A DNA stretch of 37,098 nt from Mycobacterium sp. (GTDB taxonomy: Bacteria > Actinomycetota > Actinomycetes > Mycobacteriales > Mycobacteriaceae), in contig JARLGR010000212.1 of the NCBI GenBank assembly GCA_031292665.1, positions 1 through 37,098 on the forward strand. Direction: 5' to 3'. The position numbers were made by a program, and so were the translations under genes. The notes under the pieces were generated by a model. It ran no database searches. It was given only the letters and a program-made list of their open reading frames with translations, and was not told the origin of the DNA. Shown piece after piece: positions 16,851 to 25,492 of this stretch (position 1 is its first letter; each line of letters begins with the position of its first letter).

Positions 16851-18023
16851 ATGATGACTCAGACAAGCACCGTTTCGCTCTACCCACCCGGAGGCTTCGG
16901 CGCGCCGAAGGACCGACGCGGGCACGCCGTCGGCAGCAAGGTGGGCCTGCCGGAAGGCACCGTGGTCTTCTCCGCCGACAACCACATCTCCCTGGCGGAC
17001 GACATCTTCTACCAACGCTTCCCGGACGACCTCAAGGAGAAGGCGCCGCGGATCTGGTACGAGGACGGCGCCTATCAAGTCGGGCGTAAGGGTCAGTCCT
17101 TCCTACCGGGCGACTTCAGCGCGGTGCTGATGCAGTACGACGACCTGCCCGGGGCCGCAAGCACCAACATCGAGGCCCGGATCCAGGAGTTGCGCGAGGA
17201 CGGCGTCGACAAAGAACTGGCATTCCCCAACGCGGTGCTCGCGCTGTTCCATTACCCGGACAAGAAACTTCGCGAACTCACCTTCCGGATCTACAACGAG
17301 TACATCGCCGACATCCAGGAGCGCTCGGGTGGCCACTTCTACGGTGCCGGGCTGATCAACTGGTGGGACCCCGCGGGCACCAGGCGCACGTTGGAAGAGC
17401 TGAAATCGTTGGGGCTCAAGACCTTCCTGATGCCGCTGAACCCCGGTAAGGACGACGACGGCAATCCGATCGACTACGCGAGCAGGTCGATGAGCGCCGT
17501 GTGGGACGAGATCGAAGCCTCCGGCCTTCCGGTCGCACACCACATCGGCGAAACGCCGCCGAAGAGCCCGTGTGAGTTCAACAGCGTGGTCGTCGGGATG
17601 ATGATCAACGTCGACGGATTCCGGGAGACGTTCTCCAAGTACATCTTCAGTGGCATCCTCGACGAGCATCCGGGACTGCGGATCGGTTGGTTCGAGGGCG
17701 GGATCGCCTGGGTGCCGTGGGCGCTGCAAGACGCCGAGCACCTGGTGGCCTCGTATCAGCACATGTTCAACCGGCCGCTGGAGCACGACGTGCGGTACTA
17801 CTGGGACAACCACATGAGCGCTTCGTTCATGGTCGACCCGTTAGGTTTGCAGCTGATCGACCAAATCGGCGTGGACAAGGTCATGTGGTCGAGCGACTAT
17901 CCTCACAACGAAAGCACATTCGGGTATTCGGAGAAATCGCTGGCCGCGGTCGTCGACGCCGTCGGCCCGGAGAACGCGGCGAAGATCGTCAGCGGCAACA
18001 TCACGAAATTCCTGGGGCTGTAG
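16851..18023 (+). CDS. Amidohydrolase-2 (ACMSD-like) family protein
   Basis: A 390-residue TIM-barrel amidohydrolase related to decarboxylases and hydrolases of the ACMSD group. The N-terminal metal motif appears as SADNHISL, a central His pair as HHIGE, and the C-terminal Asp/His as WSSDYPHNES. EGGIAWVPW is typical of the mycobacterial branch. The HxH of the standard motif is reduced to a single His here. Members decarboxylate aromatic acids or hydrolyse C-C/C-N bonds with Zn or Mn. Two adjacent ATGs have GGAGG five bases upstream. It is separated from the P450 by 51 bases, then overlaps the M24 gene by one base. Confidence 0.85.
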   Translation: MMTQTSTVSLYPPGGFGAPKDRRGHAVGSKVGLPEGTVVFSADNHISLADDIFYQRFPDDLKEKAPRIWYEDGAYQVGRKGQSFLPGDFSAVLMQYDDLPGAASTNIEARIQELREDGVDKELAFPNAVLALFHYPDKKLRELTFRIYNEYIADIQERSGGHFYGAGLINWWDPAGTRRTLEELKSLGLKTFLMPLNPGKDDDGNPIDYASRSMSAVWDEIEASGLPVAHHIGETPPKSPCEFNSVVVGMMINVDGFRETFSKYIFSGILDEHPGLRIGWFEGGIAWVPWALQDAEHLVASYQHMFNRPLEHDVRYYWDNHMSASFMVDPLGLQLIDQIGVDKVMWSSDYPHNESTFGYSEKSLAAVVDAVGPENAAKIVSGNITKFLGL

Positions 18024-19255
18024 TGGTGACGGTCGCCCCTGCCTGCACCGGGTTGGTGATTCCCGAAACACCCGACCTGACCCGCATGCGCCGCGAGACC
18101 GGGGCGCGGCTGCGTTCGGCGATGGCCGAACGCGGTGTCGACGCGCTGATCCTGCTCGGCAACAGCGCCGTGGTCTACGCCACCGGGACCAGTTGGCCGC
18201 TCGGCGACGCCGGCCTCTCCTACGTCGAGCGGCCGGTTGCTGTAGTGGTCGCCGAAGACGAGTGGCCGCACCTGTTCCTGCCATTTCGTGAGGGCGCATC
18301 CTACGAGTCGGAGTTGCCCGCGGATCACCTGCACGGTCCGGTCTATCTCGAATTCGACGAAGGGGTGGCCAACTTCGCTCGGCAACTGGCCGAGCTGGTA
18401 CCGGCCGGCGCGGTGCTAGCCGTCGACGAGTGCACCGGTGCCATGTCCCGGGCGGCGACATCGTTGTTTCCCGTCGGCGCCCCCGCCGATGCGTCAGCGA
18501 TCGTCAGCGCCGCCAAGGTGGTCAAGACCCCCGACGAACTCGCCTGCATCCGCACCGCCGTGCGGATCACCGACGAGGCGATGGTCGACGTGGACAAGGC
18601 GCTGGCCCCCGGCATCCGCCAGATCGACCTGTCCGCAAGCTTCTTGCGCCGCGCCTTCGAATTAGGCGCCACGGCAAGCATGCTCGAGCCGATCTGGCAG
18701 GTCATGCCACCCAGCAAGGCGGAAGGGGTGTGGACGACGCACGGCGACTTGGCGCTGCCGCTCCTGAGCACCGAGCGTGAATTGACCGAAGGCGACGTGC
18801 TCTGGACCGACGTCAGCATCACCTACCGCGGCTACTGCTCGGATTTCGGGCGCACCTGGATCGTGGGCCGGGAGCCGACGCCGCGACAGCAGGCGCAGTT
18901 CCAGAGATGGCAGGAGATCATGGCCGCCGTCGAGGGGGTGGCCCGGGCCGGCGCCACCGCCGGGGACCTGGGCAGGGCGGCCACCGTGGCCAACGGCGGC
19001 AGCAAGCCCTGGCTGCCCCACTTCTACCTCGGCCACGGCATCGGCGTCAACGCGGCCGAGATGCCCATGATCGGAACGGATCTCGGCCAAGAGTTCGACG
19101 ACAACTTCGTCCTGCGGCCGGGCATGGTGCTGGTGCTCGAGCCGGTGGTCTGGGAGGACGGCACCGGCGGCTACCGCAGCGAAGAGGTCTTGGTGATCAC
19201 CGAGGAAGGTTCGACCCGATTGACCGACTACCCCTACACCCCCTATGGCAACTGA
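18023..19255 (+). CDS. M24-family (creatinase/aminopeptidase-fold) metallohydrolase
   Basis: A 410-residue protein with a creatinase N-terminal domain (residues about 15-160) and a C-terminal pita-bread domain. All five expected metal ligands are present: Asp in LWTDVSI, Asp in CSDFGRT, His in LGHGIGV, Glu in LEPVVWED, and Glu in YRSEEVLVI. It should bind two divalent metals. M24 enzymes cleave X-Pro peptides, or C-N and C-S bonds in small molecules (ectoine hydrolase, DddP). In a catabolic operon a small-molecule substrate is more likely than a peptide. GTG starts at 18023 or 18026 are equivalent. It overlaps the next, metal-less paralogue by 11 bases. Confidence 0.85.
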   Translation: MVTVAPACTGLVIPETPDLTRMRRETGARLRSAMAERGVDALILLGNSAVVYATGTSWPLGDAGLSYVERPVAVVVAEDEWPHLFLPFREGASYESELPADHLHGPVYLEFDEGVANFARQLAELVPAGAVLAVDECTGAMSRAATSLFPVGAPADASAIVSAAKVVKTPDELACIRTAVRITDEAMVDVDKALAPGIRQIDLSASFLRRAFELGATASMLEPIWQVMPPSKAEGVWTTHGDLALPLLSTERELTEGDVLWTDVSITYRGYCSDFGRTWIVGREPTPRQQAQFQRWQEIMAAVEGVARAGATAGDLGRAATVANGGSKPWLPHFYLGHGIGVNAAEMPMIGTDLGQEFDDNFVLRPGMVLVLEPVVWEDGTGGYRSEEVLVITEEGSTRLTDYPYTPYGN

Positions 19256-20360
19256 AGTCCTGCCCGACGATCGGGCGCTGCGATCGGGGCGCCGCCAGCG
19301 CGTACTGGACCAGATGGCGGCGCACGAACTCGATGTCCTCATCCTGGGCCGTCAGGCGAACGTCCGCTATGTGACCGGCACCCCGCAGCTGTGGGTCGCC
19401 GGAACCCGGCCATTCGGCCCGTCCTGCGTGCTGGTGCGCGCGACCGGCGCCCTGCACTTGCTCAGCACCTGGGACGAAGGGGTTCCCGACGACATCCCCC
19501 GGGAGAACCTGTACGGCATCTCGTGGAACCCGGTCAACACCATGGCGGTGCTGAAACGCATCGACGGGGCGGCCACCGCCCGCCGCGTCGGAACAGACGC
19601 GCTCTCACCGGCTTTCGCCCAGCTGCTGCCGACCGCCTTTCCCAGCGCCGAGCTGGTCGACGGAGAACTGGCCATGCGTGCCGCCCGGCGCATCAAGACG
19701 GCCGAGGAAGTGGTCGCGCTGCGGGAAGCGATTGCGGTAGCCGAGTCGGGTCTGGCCGCCGGCGTTGCCGAGCTGCATCCGGGCGTGCGCGAACAAACAC
19801 TGGCCGGGATCATGATGGAGGCCATGGCAGCCGGCGGGGTGAGCACCCCGTCGAATCAGGAGTTCGCCTGGGTGACTTCGCCGGCTCACCCGTGGCGACG
19901 CGCCTACGGTGATCGCGTCAAGGACGGCGACCTGGTGGCGTTCACGTCCGGAGTGCTTGCCGGTGGCTACATGGGCGAGGTGGGACGAACCTGGCCGGCG
20001 GGCGAAGTCAGCGGCGCCGCCACTTTGTACCGACGGTGGGAAGCTCTGTGGGCCAGGCTCGTTGCCGCATGCCGGCCCGGCGGCCGCGCCGGCGAACTGC
20101 TGGCCGCCTATCAGGCTGCGGGCGAGCCGCCGCCGCCGATGCCGGTGGCCCGGGGCCTCGGCATGGGTTTTGACCCCCCGGTCGTCACCCAGCGCCTGCC
20201 TCAAACGGCGGCCGACGACCGATTGGCGCCGGGCATGTTGCTGGCCGTCACGGGCTATGTGTGGGAACAGGGAGTCGGAGCGGTGTTCGGGCGTGAAGCG
20301 GTGCTGATCACGGCCGACGGACCGGAACTCCTGACCTCGAGCCCACACTGGCGGGCATGA
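19245..20360 (+). CDS. M24-fold protein lacking the metal ligands
   Basis: A 371-residue homologue of the preceding gene, with the same two-domain plan. All five metal positions look replaced: WTD becomes FTS, CSDFGRT becomes MGEVGRT, GHGIG becomes GLGMG, the LEPVVWED glutamate becomes TGYVWEQ, and the final Glu aligns with Arg in FGREAVL. It is therefore either a metal-free hydrolase, like creatinase itself, which uses the same fold without metal, or a non-catalytic partner of the upstream protein. The frame is intact and codon use looks normal, so it is not a pseudogene. The start overlaps the upstream stop by 11 bases and the end overlaps the CoA-transferase start (ATGA), so all three are coupled. 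Confidence 0.82.
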   Translation: MATEVLPDDRALRSGRRQRVLDQMAAHELDVLILGRQANVRYVTGTPQLWVAGTRPFGPSCVLVRATGALHLLSTWDEGVPDDIPRENLYGISWNPVNTMAVLKRIDGAATARRVGTDALSPAFAQLLPTAFPSAELVDGELAMRAARRIKTAEEVVALREAIAVAESGLAAGVAELHPGVREQTLAGIMMEAMAAGGVSTPSNQEFAWVTSPAHPWRRAYGDRVKDGDLVAFTSGVLAGGYMGEVGRTWPAGEVSGAATLYRRWEALWARLVAACRPGGRAGELLAAYQAAGEPPPPMPVARGLGMGFDPPVVTQRLPQTAADDRLAPGMLLAVTGYVWEQGVGAVFGREAVLITADGPELLTSSPHWRA

Positions 20361-22798
20361 TTGCGCCATCGTCGGCCGAACCGCAACGACCGCCGCTGAC
20401 CGGCTACACGGTGGTCGACCTGTCCACCGGAATCGCGGGTGCGTACTGCACGAAGCTGCTTGCCGACGGCGGCGCACACGTCATCAAGGTCGAAGCACCG
20501 GAAGGTGATCCGTTACGGCGGTGGTCGTCCTCCGGCGCAGTGATCCCGCCCGGCGGCGACGGTGCATTGTTCAGCTTTCTCGCCGGGTCGAAGCACAGCG
20601 TCGTCGTCGATCCCGAAGCCGCCGACGACGTCCGGATGCTCGAAGGGCTGCTGCAGTCGGCGGATGCGGTGGTGTGGTCCGCGGGCTCCACGCTGGCTGG
20701 GCGGCAGGGCTTGGACCCCGCGGCGATCCGCCGTGACTATCCCCACCTGACGGTCACGTCGATCACCTCGTTCGGTCTCGAGGGTCCGTGGCGCGACCGT
20801 GCCGCAACCGAATTCACGTTGCAGGCCTGGTCGGGCGGAATCGTCGGGCTGGGACGCGGGTCACCGGACCGCGCGCCCGTGTTCGTCGGCGGGCAGGTCG
20901 GCGAATATCTGGCCGGAGCCTACGCCAGTGCGGCAACCATGGCGTCGTGGTTCCGCCGAACCGATTCTGCCGCTGGTGAACTCGTCGACCTGTCGATGCT
21001 CGAGAGCCAGATCTTGTGTCTAACCTACTATCCTGTCACTTACTTCGAGATGCTCGGCAGGCCGTGGCGAGACGCGCGGCGCCTGACGGTGCCCGGCGTC
21101 GCCCGCGCCAAAGACGGGTTGGTGGACCTCGGGTGCGGGACCGCGCAGCAGTGGTTCGACCTGTGCGCGATGGTCGGCCACCCGGAGTGGATCGATGAGG
21201 AATCCCCGCTGACGATAACCGAGCAGGCCAACCTCAATGCCGAAGAGATCTTCGCATGGGTCGAGAGTAACACTGTCGATGACATCCGGGAGCTGGCAAC
21301 CGCGTTCCGGATCCCCAATGCGCCCGTGGCCAACGGCGCCAACATCACATCACTTGACCACTTCCAAGAGCGGGGCTCGTTTGTCCGCAATCCGCGCGAC
21401 GGCTTCCAGCAGCCGGGCCACCCGTACCGCGTGCGGCCCGCACAGCTTCGCCGGCCGCAACCGGCACCGCGGCTGGGTGAGCACACGGCACGGTATCGGG
21501 ATGCCAATCTGGCCTCACGCCCGGCGCCTACGGAGACCGCGACCGCCCTACCGTTAAGCGGGATTCGGGTGTTGGACCTGACGACGTTCTGGGCCGGCCC
21601 CTGCTGCACTCACTTTTTGGCGATGCTGGGCGCCGAAGTCATCCATGTGGAATCCAGCCGCCGCCCGGACGGAACCCGACTGATCGCCGGCATACCGATC
21701 AGCGAAGACCAGTGGTGGGAGAAGTCGCCGATCTTCGCGGCGCTGAACACCAACAAAAAAGGACTGACGCTGGACCTGCAGAGCACGCGGGGTCGCGAGC
21801 TGCTGTGCCGGCTCATCGCGACGTGCGACGTGATCGCGGAAAACTTCACTCCGCGGGTGCTGGACCAGATCGGCCTGGATTTCGCGGCGGTCCAATCCAT
21901 CAAGCCCGACGCAATCATGTTGCGGATGCCCGGGTTCGGACTGGACGGCCCCTGGCGGGACAACCCCGCATTCGCCTACGTCATCGAATCCGCAGCGGGC
22001 GTGAGTTGGATGACCGGCTATCCCGACCGCCCTCCCTACGAGCCCTACTCGATCGGCGATCCCAACGCGGGTATGCATGCGCTCAACGGCCTATTGCTTG
22101 CGTTGGAGCACCGCCGTCGCACCGGCCAGGGCGTGCTGGTCGAGGCGGCGATGGTCGACGCCGCGCTGAGCATTTCCGCCGAGCAGGTGATCGAGTACTC
22201 CGCGTACGGGGCACTGCTGCAACGTGCGGGCAACCGGGGCCCGACGGCGGCGCCGCAGAACCTCTACCGCAGCGCCGACATCGACGAATTCGGCAGGCTC
22301 GACAGCTGGGTGGCCATCGCGGTGGCCACCGACGACCAATGGGAACGCTTGTGCGGCGCGCTCGGGTCACCATCCTGGGCGGCCAGACCCGAACTGTCGA
22401 ACGAGGCCGGACGCCGTGCGAACGAAGACGTGATCGACGAACGGCTGGCCGCGTGGTGTGAACACCGCAGCGCCGACGACATCGTCGACACCCTGTGGGA
22501 CGCCGGCGTGCCCGTGGCGAAGGTCATGCAGCCCCACCGTCAAATCGAGCTGGTTCAGCTCGCATTTCGCGGCTTCTTCGAAGAAGTCGACCACCCCGTG
22601 AACGGTCGGGCTAAGCTCAGCACCGTGCCGATGAGGTTCTCCGGTGGACCGGGCCTTTTTCACAGGAGTCCCGCGCCGACCCTGGGGCAGCACAACGAGG
22701 AGCTGCTGTCCGAATTAGGCCTGACCCCGGCGGAGATCGCGGACCTGGAAGCCGACGGAGTCATCGGCCGCAGCCCTGCGATGCGTGCTTCGACCTGA
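20357..22798 (+). CDS. Double-length CaiB/BaiF (class III) CoA-transferase
   Basis: An 813-residue fusion of two class III CoA-transferase domains (about 14-370 and 395-790). Each begins with the fold signature: VVDLSTGIAGAYCTKLLADGGAHVIKVE in the first and VLDLTTFWAGPCCTHFLAMLGAEVIHVE in the second (quoted in part by key residues). The second half keeps the catalytic Asp568 in IGDPNAG. The aligned position of the first half is Gly179 in VGGQVGEY, so only the C-terminal half should form the aspartyl-CoA thioester. Class III enzymes are interlocked dimers, and a fusion can supply both chains. The likely role is activation of an acid made upstream to its CoA ester. Donor and acceptor are unknown. 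Confidence 0.9.
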   Translation: MIAPSSAEPQRPPLTGYTVVDLSTGIAGAYCTKLLADGGAHVIKVEAPEGDPLRRWSSSGAVIPPGGDGALFSFLAGSKHSVVVDPEAADDVRMLEGLLQSADAVVWSAGSTLAGRQGLDPAAIRRDYPHLTVTSITSFGLEGPWRDRAATEFTLQAWSGGIVGLGRGSPDRAPVFVGGQVGEYLAGAYASAATMASWFRRTDSAAGELVDLSMLESQILCLTYYPVTYFEMLGRPWRDARRLTVPGVARAKDGLVDLGCGTAQQWFDLCAMVGHPEWIDEESPLTITEQANLNAEEIFAWVESNTVDDIRELATAFRIPNAPVANGANITSLDHFQERGSFVRNPRDGFQQPGHPYRVRPAQLRRPQPAPRLGEHTARYRDANLASRPAPTETATALPLSGIRVLDLTTFWAGPCCTHFLAMLGAEVIHVESSRRPDGTRLIAGIPISEDQWWEKSPIFAALNTNKKGLTLDLQSTRGRELLCRLIATCDVIAENFTPRVLDQIGLDFAAVQSIKPDAIMLRMPGFGLDGPWRDNPAFAYVIESAAGVSWMTGYPDRPPYEPYSIGDPNAGMHALNGLLLALEHRRRTGQGVLVEAAMVDAALSISAEQVIEYSAYGALLQRAGNRGPTAAPQNLYRSADIDEFGRLDSWVAIAVATDDQWERLCGALGSPSWAARPELSNEAGRRANEDVIDERLAAWCEHRSADDIVDTLWDAGVPVAKVMQPHRQIELVQLAFRGFFEEVDHPVNGRAKLSTVPMRFSGGPGLFHRSPAPTLGQHNEELLSELGLTPAEIADLEADGVIGRSPAMRAST

Positions 22799-22804
22799 AC
22801 CACG

Positions 22805-23617
22805 ATGGCAATCGATCCCTCGAACATTCTGCTGACGGGGCGCGTCGCAATCGTGACGGGTGCCGGATCGGGCATCGGTCGCGGAATTGCCGCGGGGATG
22901 GCGGCGTTCGGGGCCCGGGTCGCTATCTGGGAGCGTGACCCGCAGACCTGCACGGAGGCCGCGGAATCCATTGGTGCGCTAGGGGTCGTCACCGACGTCC
23001 GCGACGGGGCCCAGGTCGACGCGGCGCTGCAGCGCACCGTCGCCGAGTTCGGACCTGCCACGATCCTGGTGAACAACGCCGGCGGTGTGTTCTCCTCGCC
23101 GCTCCTCGAAACGAGCGAAAATGGTTGGGACGCGCTGTATAAGGCCAATCTGCGCCACGTGCTGCTGTGCACTCAGCGGGTCGCGCGTCAATTGGTGTCG
23201 TCGGGCCTTCCGGGCAGCGTGATCTCGCTGACGTCGATCGAAGGTGTCCGTGCCGCGCCCGGCTATGCGGCGTACGCCGCGGCGAAGGCGGGCGTCATCA
23301 ACTACACGAAGACCGCGGCGCTGGAACTGGCGCCCTACGGGATTCGGGTCAACGCCATAGCGCCCGATATCACGCTCACCGAGGGGCTGGCACGGCTCGG
23401 CGGTGACGCCCCGCTGACTCACCTGGGCAGCATCGTGCCGCTGGGACGTCCCGGCCATGTCGACGAAATCGCCGGCACGGCGGTGTTTCTGGCCTCCGAC
23501 ATGTCGGCCTACCTGACGGGGCAGACGCTACACGTCGACGGCGGCACGCACGCCGCCGGCGGGTGGTATCGCGACCCCCAGACGCAGGACTACCGCCTGG
23601 GGCCACCGGCTCAGTGA
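22805..23617 (+). CDS. Short-chain dehydrogenase/reductase
   Basis: A 270-residue classical SDR. Motifs: TGAGSGIG, NNAGG, Ser in SLTSIEG, YAAAK, and HVDGGTHAAGGWY at the C-terminus. It follows the CoA-transferase by six bases and is probably the last gene of the operon that begins at the TetR gene or at the amidohydrolase. A CoA-ester 3-hydroxyacyl dehydrogenation role would fit that position, but any secondary alcohol is possible. The gene end overlaps the convergent SDR gene by 7 bases, leaving no room for a separate terminator. Confidence 0.87.
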   Translation: MAIDPSNILLTGRVAIVTGAGSGIGRGIAAGMAAFGARVAIWERDPQTCTEAAESIGALGVVTDVRDGAQVDAALQRTVAEFGPATILVNNAGGVFSSPLLETSENGWDALYKANLRHVLLCTQRVARQLVSSGLPGSVISLTSIEGVRAAPGYAAYAAAKAGVINYTKTAALELAPYGIRVNAIAPDITLTEGLARLGGDAPLTHLGSIVPLGRPGHVDEIAGTAVFLASDMSAYLTGQTLHVDGGTHAAGGWYRDPQTQDYRLGPPAQ

Positions 23618-24438
23618 GTCCAGCCCTCGGCGGCCTGTTCGTCGAACGCGCTGTCAATGCGCTCAAACCTGCGGCGGACCGAGGCTCGTGCGGCCCGGTG
23701 CGGCAGGATGTACAGACGGTTGGCCAGTATCGCATCTGCCGTCAGCCGGGCCACGTCGTCAACGCCCACGCCCTCGTCCTGCGTCGGGAGGTCGGAAACC
23801 CCCTCGGGCGCGGACGCCAGTCCGTAGTCCGCGCCGCGGATGCGCTCCGAGTTGGAGACCAGCTTGGTCTCGACGACCATCGGGCACAGCACCGACACTC
23901 CGATGCCGTTGGGCTTGCCTTCCCGGGCGAGCGTTTCGGCGAGCCCGACGACCCCGTACTTGGCGACGCCGTAAGCCCCGAGGCCGGCGTTGGGCACCAG
24001 GCCCGCGAAGGAAGCGGTGAAGGCGATGTGCCCGCCCGTGCCCTGTTCGAGCAACTTCGGCAAGAACGCCTCGACGGCGTGGATGGAACCCCATAGGTCG
24101 ATGTCGATCACCCAGCGCCAGTCGTCGTGCGTCATCTGCGCCAGCGGGCCGGCGACGACAATGCCGGCGTTGCTGAAGACGACGTCGACCTGGCCCAGCA
24201 GCCGAAAAGCCTCGTCGGCGAGATGACGCATCTCGCCCAGGTGGCGGACGTCGCACATCACGCCATGCGCGTCATACCCCTGGCCGCCCAGGTGTGCCAC
24301 GGCTTGCTCGAGAGAAGGTTGATCGACGTCGGCGAGCACGACACGTGCCCCGCGGCGGGCGAACTCGGTCGCGGTTGCCAGACCGATGCCACTCGCGCCG
24401 CCGGTGATGACCGCCCCGCGCCCTTCAAATCCGTCCAT
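23611..24438 (-). CDS. Short-chain dehydrogenase/reductase
   Basis: A 275-residue SDR of the group with a longer, charged C-terminus. Motifs: TGGASGIG, NAG in FSNAGI, Ser in FTASFAG, YGVAK as YxxxK, and Asp after the second strand (LADVD), which favours NAD+. The C-terminal 40 residues (RAARASVRRRFERID and onward) go beyond the Rossmann core. It lies 10 bases downstream of the mycofactocin-type SDR gene, so the two form a pair of oxidations in one transcript. The substrate is unknown. Confidence 0.87.
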   Translation of the reverse strand: MDGFEGRGAVITGGASGIGLATATEFARRGARVVLADVDQPSLEQAVAHLGGQGYDAHGVMCDVRHLGEMRHLADEAFRLLGQVDVVFSNAGIVVAGPLAQMTHDDWRWVIDIDLWGSIHAVEAFLPKLLEQGTGGHIAFTASFAGLVPNAGLGAYGVAKYGVVGLAETLAREGKPNGIGVSVLCPMVVETKLVSNSERIRGADYGLASAPEGVSDLPTQDEGVGVDDVARLTADAILANRLYILPHRAARASVRRRFERIDSAFDEQAAEGWTH

Positions 24439-24448
24439 GGGACGGACC

Positions 24449-25297
24449 TTATTTCAGGCAGCCACCCGCGTCGACAGGCAGGGTCACTCCGGTGACGTAG
24501 CGGGACTCATCGGAGGCGAAGAACAGCACCGCGTTGCTGACGTCCTGCGGCTCAACCCACGGTATCGGCAGCGTGTGGAACAGCTGACAGATCGGGGCGA
24601 TGTCGTCGGGGCCAGGGTTCTCGAGGTCCGGGCGGAACATCTTGAAGGTGCCCTCGTTATGCAGCATTGGGGTGCAGACGTGAGTGGGATGCACGGAGTT
24701 CACGCGAATCATGTGCTGCCCCAACTCGACTGCGAAAGCACGCATCAGCCCGACAACGCCGTGCTTGGCGGCGACATAGTGACCGGTGTGCGGGTAGGCC
24801 TTGAGCCCGCCGACCGAGCTGGTCAGCACGATCGAGCCGCCGCGGCCGCCGGCAAGCATATGGGGCACACTGGCTTTCACGGTCTTCCATACGCCCGACA
24901 GGTTGACGTCGATCATCTCGGTCCAGTCTTCTTCGCTGGTCTTGTCGAGCGTTTCGCCGCCGTTGCCGATCCCTGCGTTGGCCACGATGATGTCCAGCCG
25001 GCCCAACTGCTGCACGCCGGTATCCACCGCGGACTTCAGGGCGTCGTAATCACGCACGTCGACCTCGGCCGTGAAGATCCTGCGGTTGTGGCCCTTGACG
25101 AGGTCCGCGGTCTCCGCCAGGTCCTCGGGCGTCGACGCCGGGATCGCTGTCTGCGGGGCGGACTCGCGGATGGGCTTGCAGATGTCGACGGCGATGATGT
25201 CGGCGCCTTCTTGCGCCAGCCGCACCGCGTGGCTCCGACCCTGGCCCCGCGCCGCGCCCGTAATGAAAGCGACTTTGCCCTCAACCCGTCCCGCCAT
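24449..25297 (-). CDS. Mycofactocin-coupled-type SDR
   Basis: A 282-residue SDR with the features of the mycofactocin-linked subfamily: the cofactor motif TGAARGQG (rather than TGxxxGIG), HAVRLAQEGADIIAVDIC, and an insertion of about 20 residues after DIC before the next strand. Then come NAGIGNG, Ser in TSSVGG, YVAAK, and a C-terminus ending PVDAGGCLK. Enzymes of this group hold NAD(H) tightly and reoxidise it through the peptide-derived cofactor mycofactocin. The ATG at 25297 has GAGGA seven bases upstream. A copy of the GAGAATnnnATTCTC-type element lies about 150 bases upstream, so it may belong to the regulon of the neighbouring TetR. Confidence 0.9.
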   Translation of the reverse strand: MAGRVEGKVAFITGAARGQGRSHAVRLAQEGADIIAVDICKPIRESAPQTAIPASTPEDLAETADLVKGHNRRIFTAEVDVRDYDALKSAVDTGVQQLGRLDIIVANAGIGNGGETLDKTSEEDWTEMIDVNLSGVWKTVKASVPHMLAGGRGGSIVLTSSVGGLKAYPHTGHYVAAKHGVVGLMRAFAVELGQHMIRVNSVHPTHVCTPMLHNEGTFKMFRPDLENPGPDDIAPICQLFHTLPIPWVEPQDVSNAVLFFASDESRYVTGVTLPVDAGGCLK

Positions 25298-25444
25298 GGC
25301 ATTCCTCGATTCCTGACCTCGACCTGATCGGCATGTCACAAAGGAAAATCGCGTTCCCCGGACGCGGATCTTTGCCGCCTTTGAACTCTGTCATCAGGCG
25401 ACCTGGAGTGTCAACGCCGAATCCATTTCGGCTATTCATGCTTC

Positions 25445-25468
25445 TCTCTATACGAGAGTCTGATTCTC
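25445..25468. promoter_or_regulatory. GAGAATnnnATTCTC-type element (site b)
   Basis: The site reads TCTC-N5-GAGA-G-T-N3-ATTCTC, the same arrangement and spacing as site a at 26257-26280, with one mismatch in the core palindrome (GAGAGT instead of GAGAAT). It lies in the 195-base spacer between the end of the TetR gene and the start of the SDR gene at 25297. The rest of that spacer shows no gene. Confidence 0.55.
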
Positions 25469-25492
25469 GCGGAGGGGGCCGACCGGGCCGTG

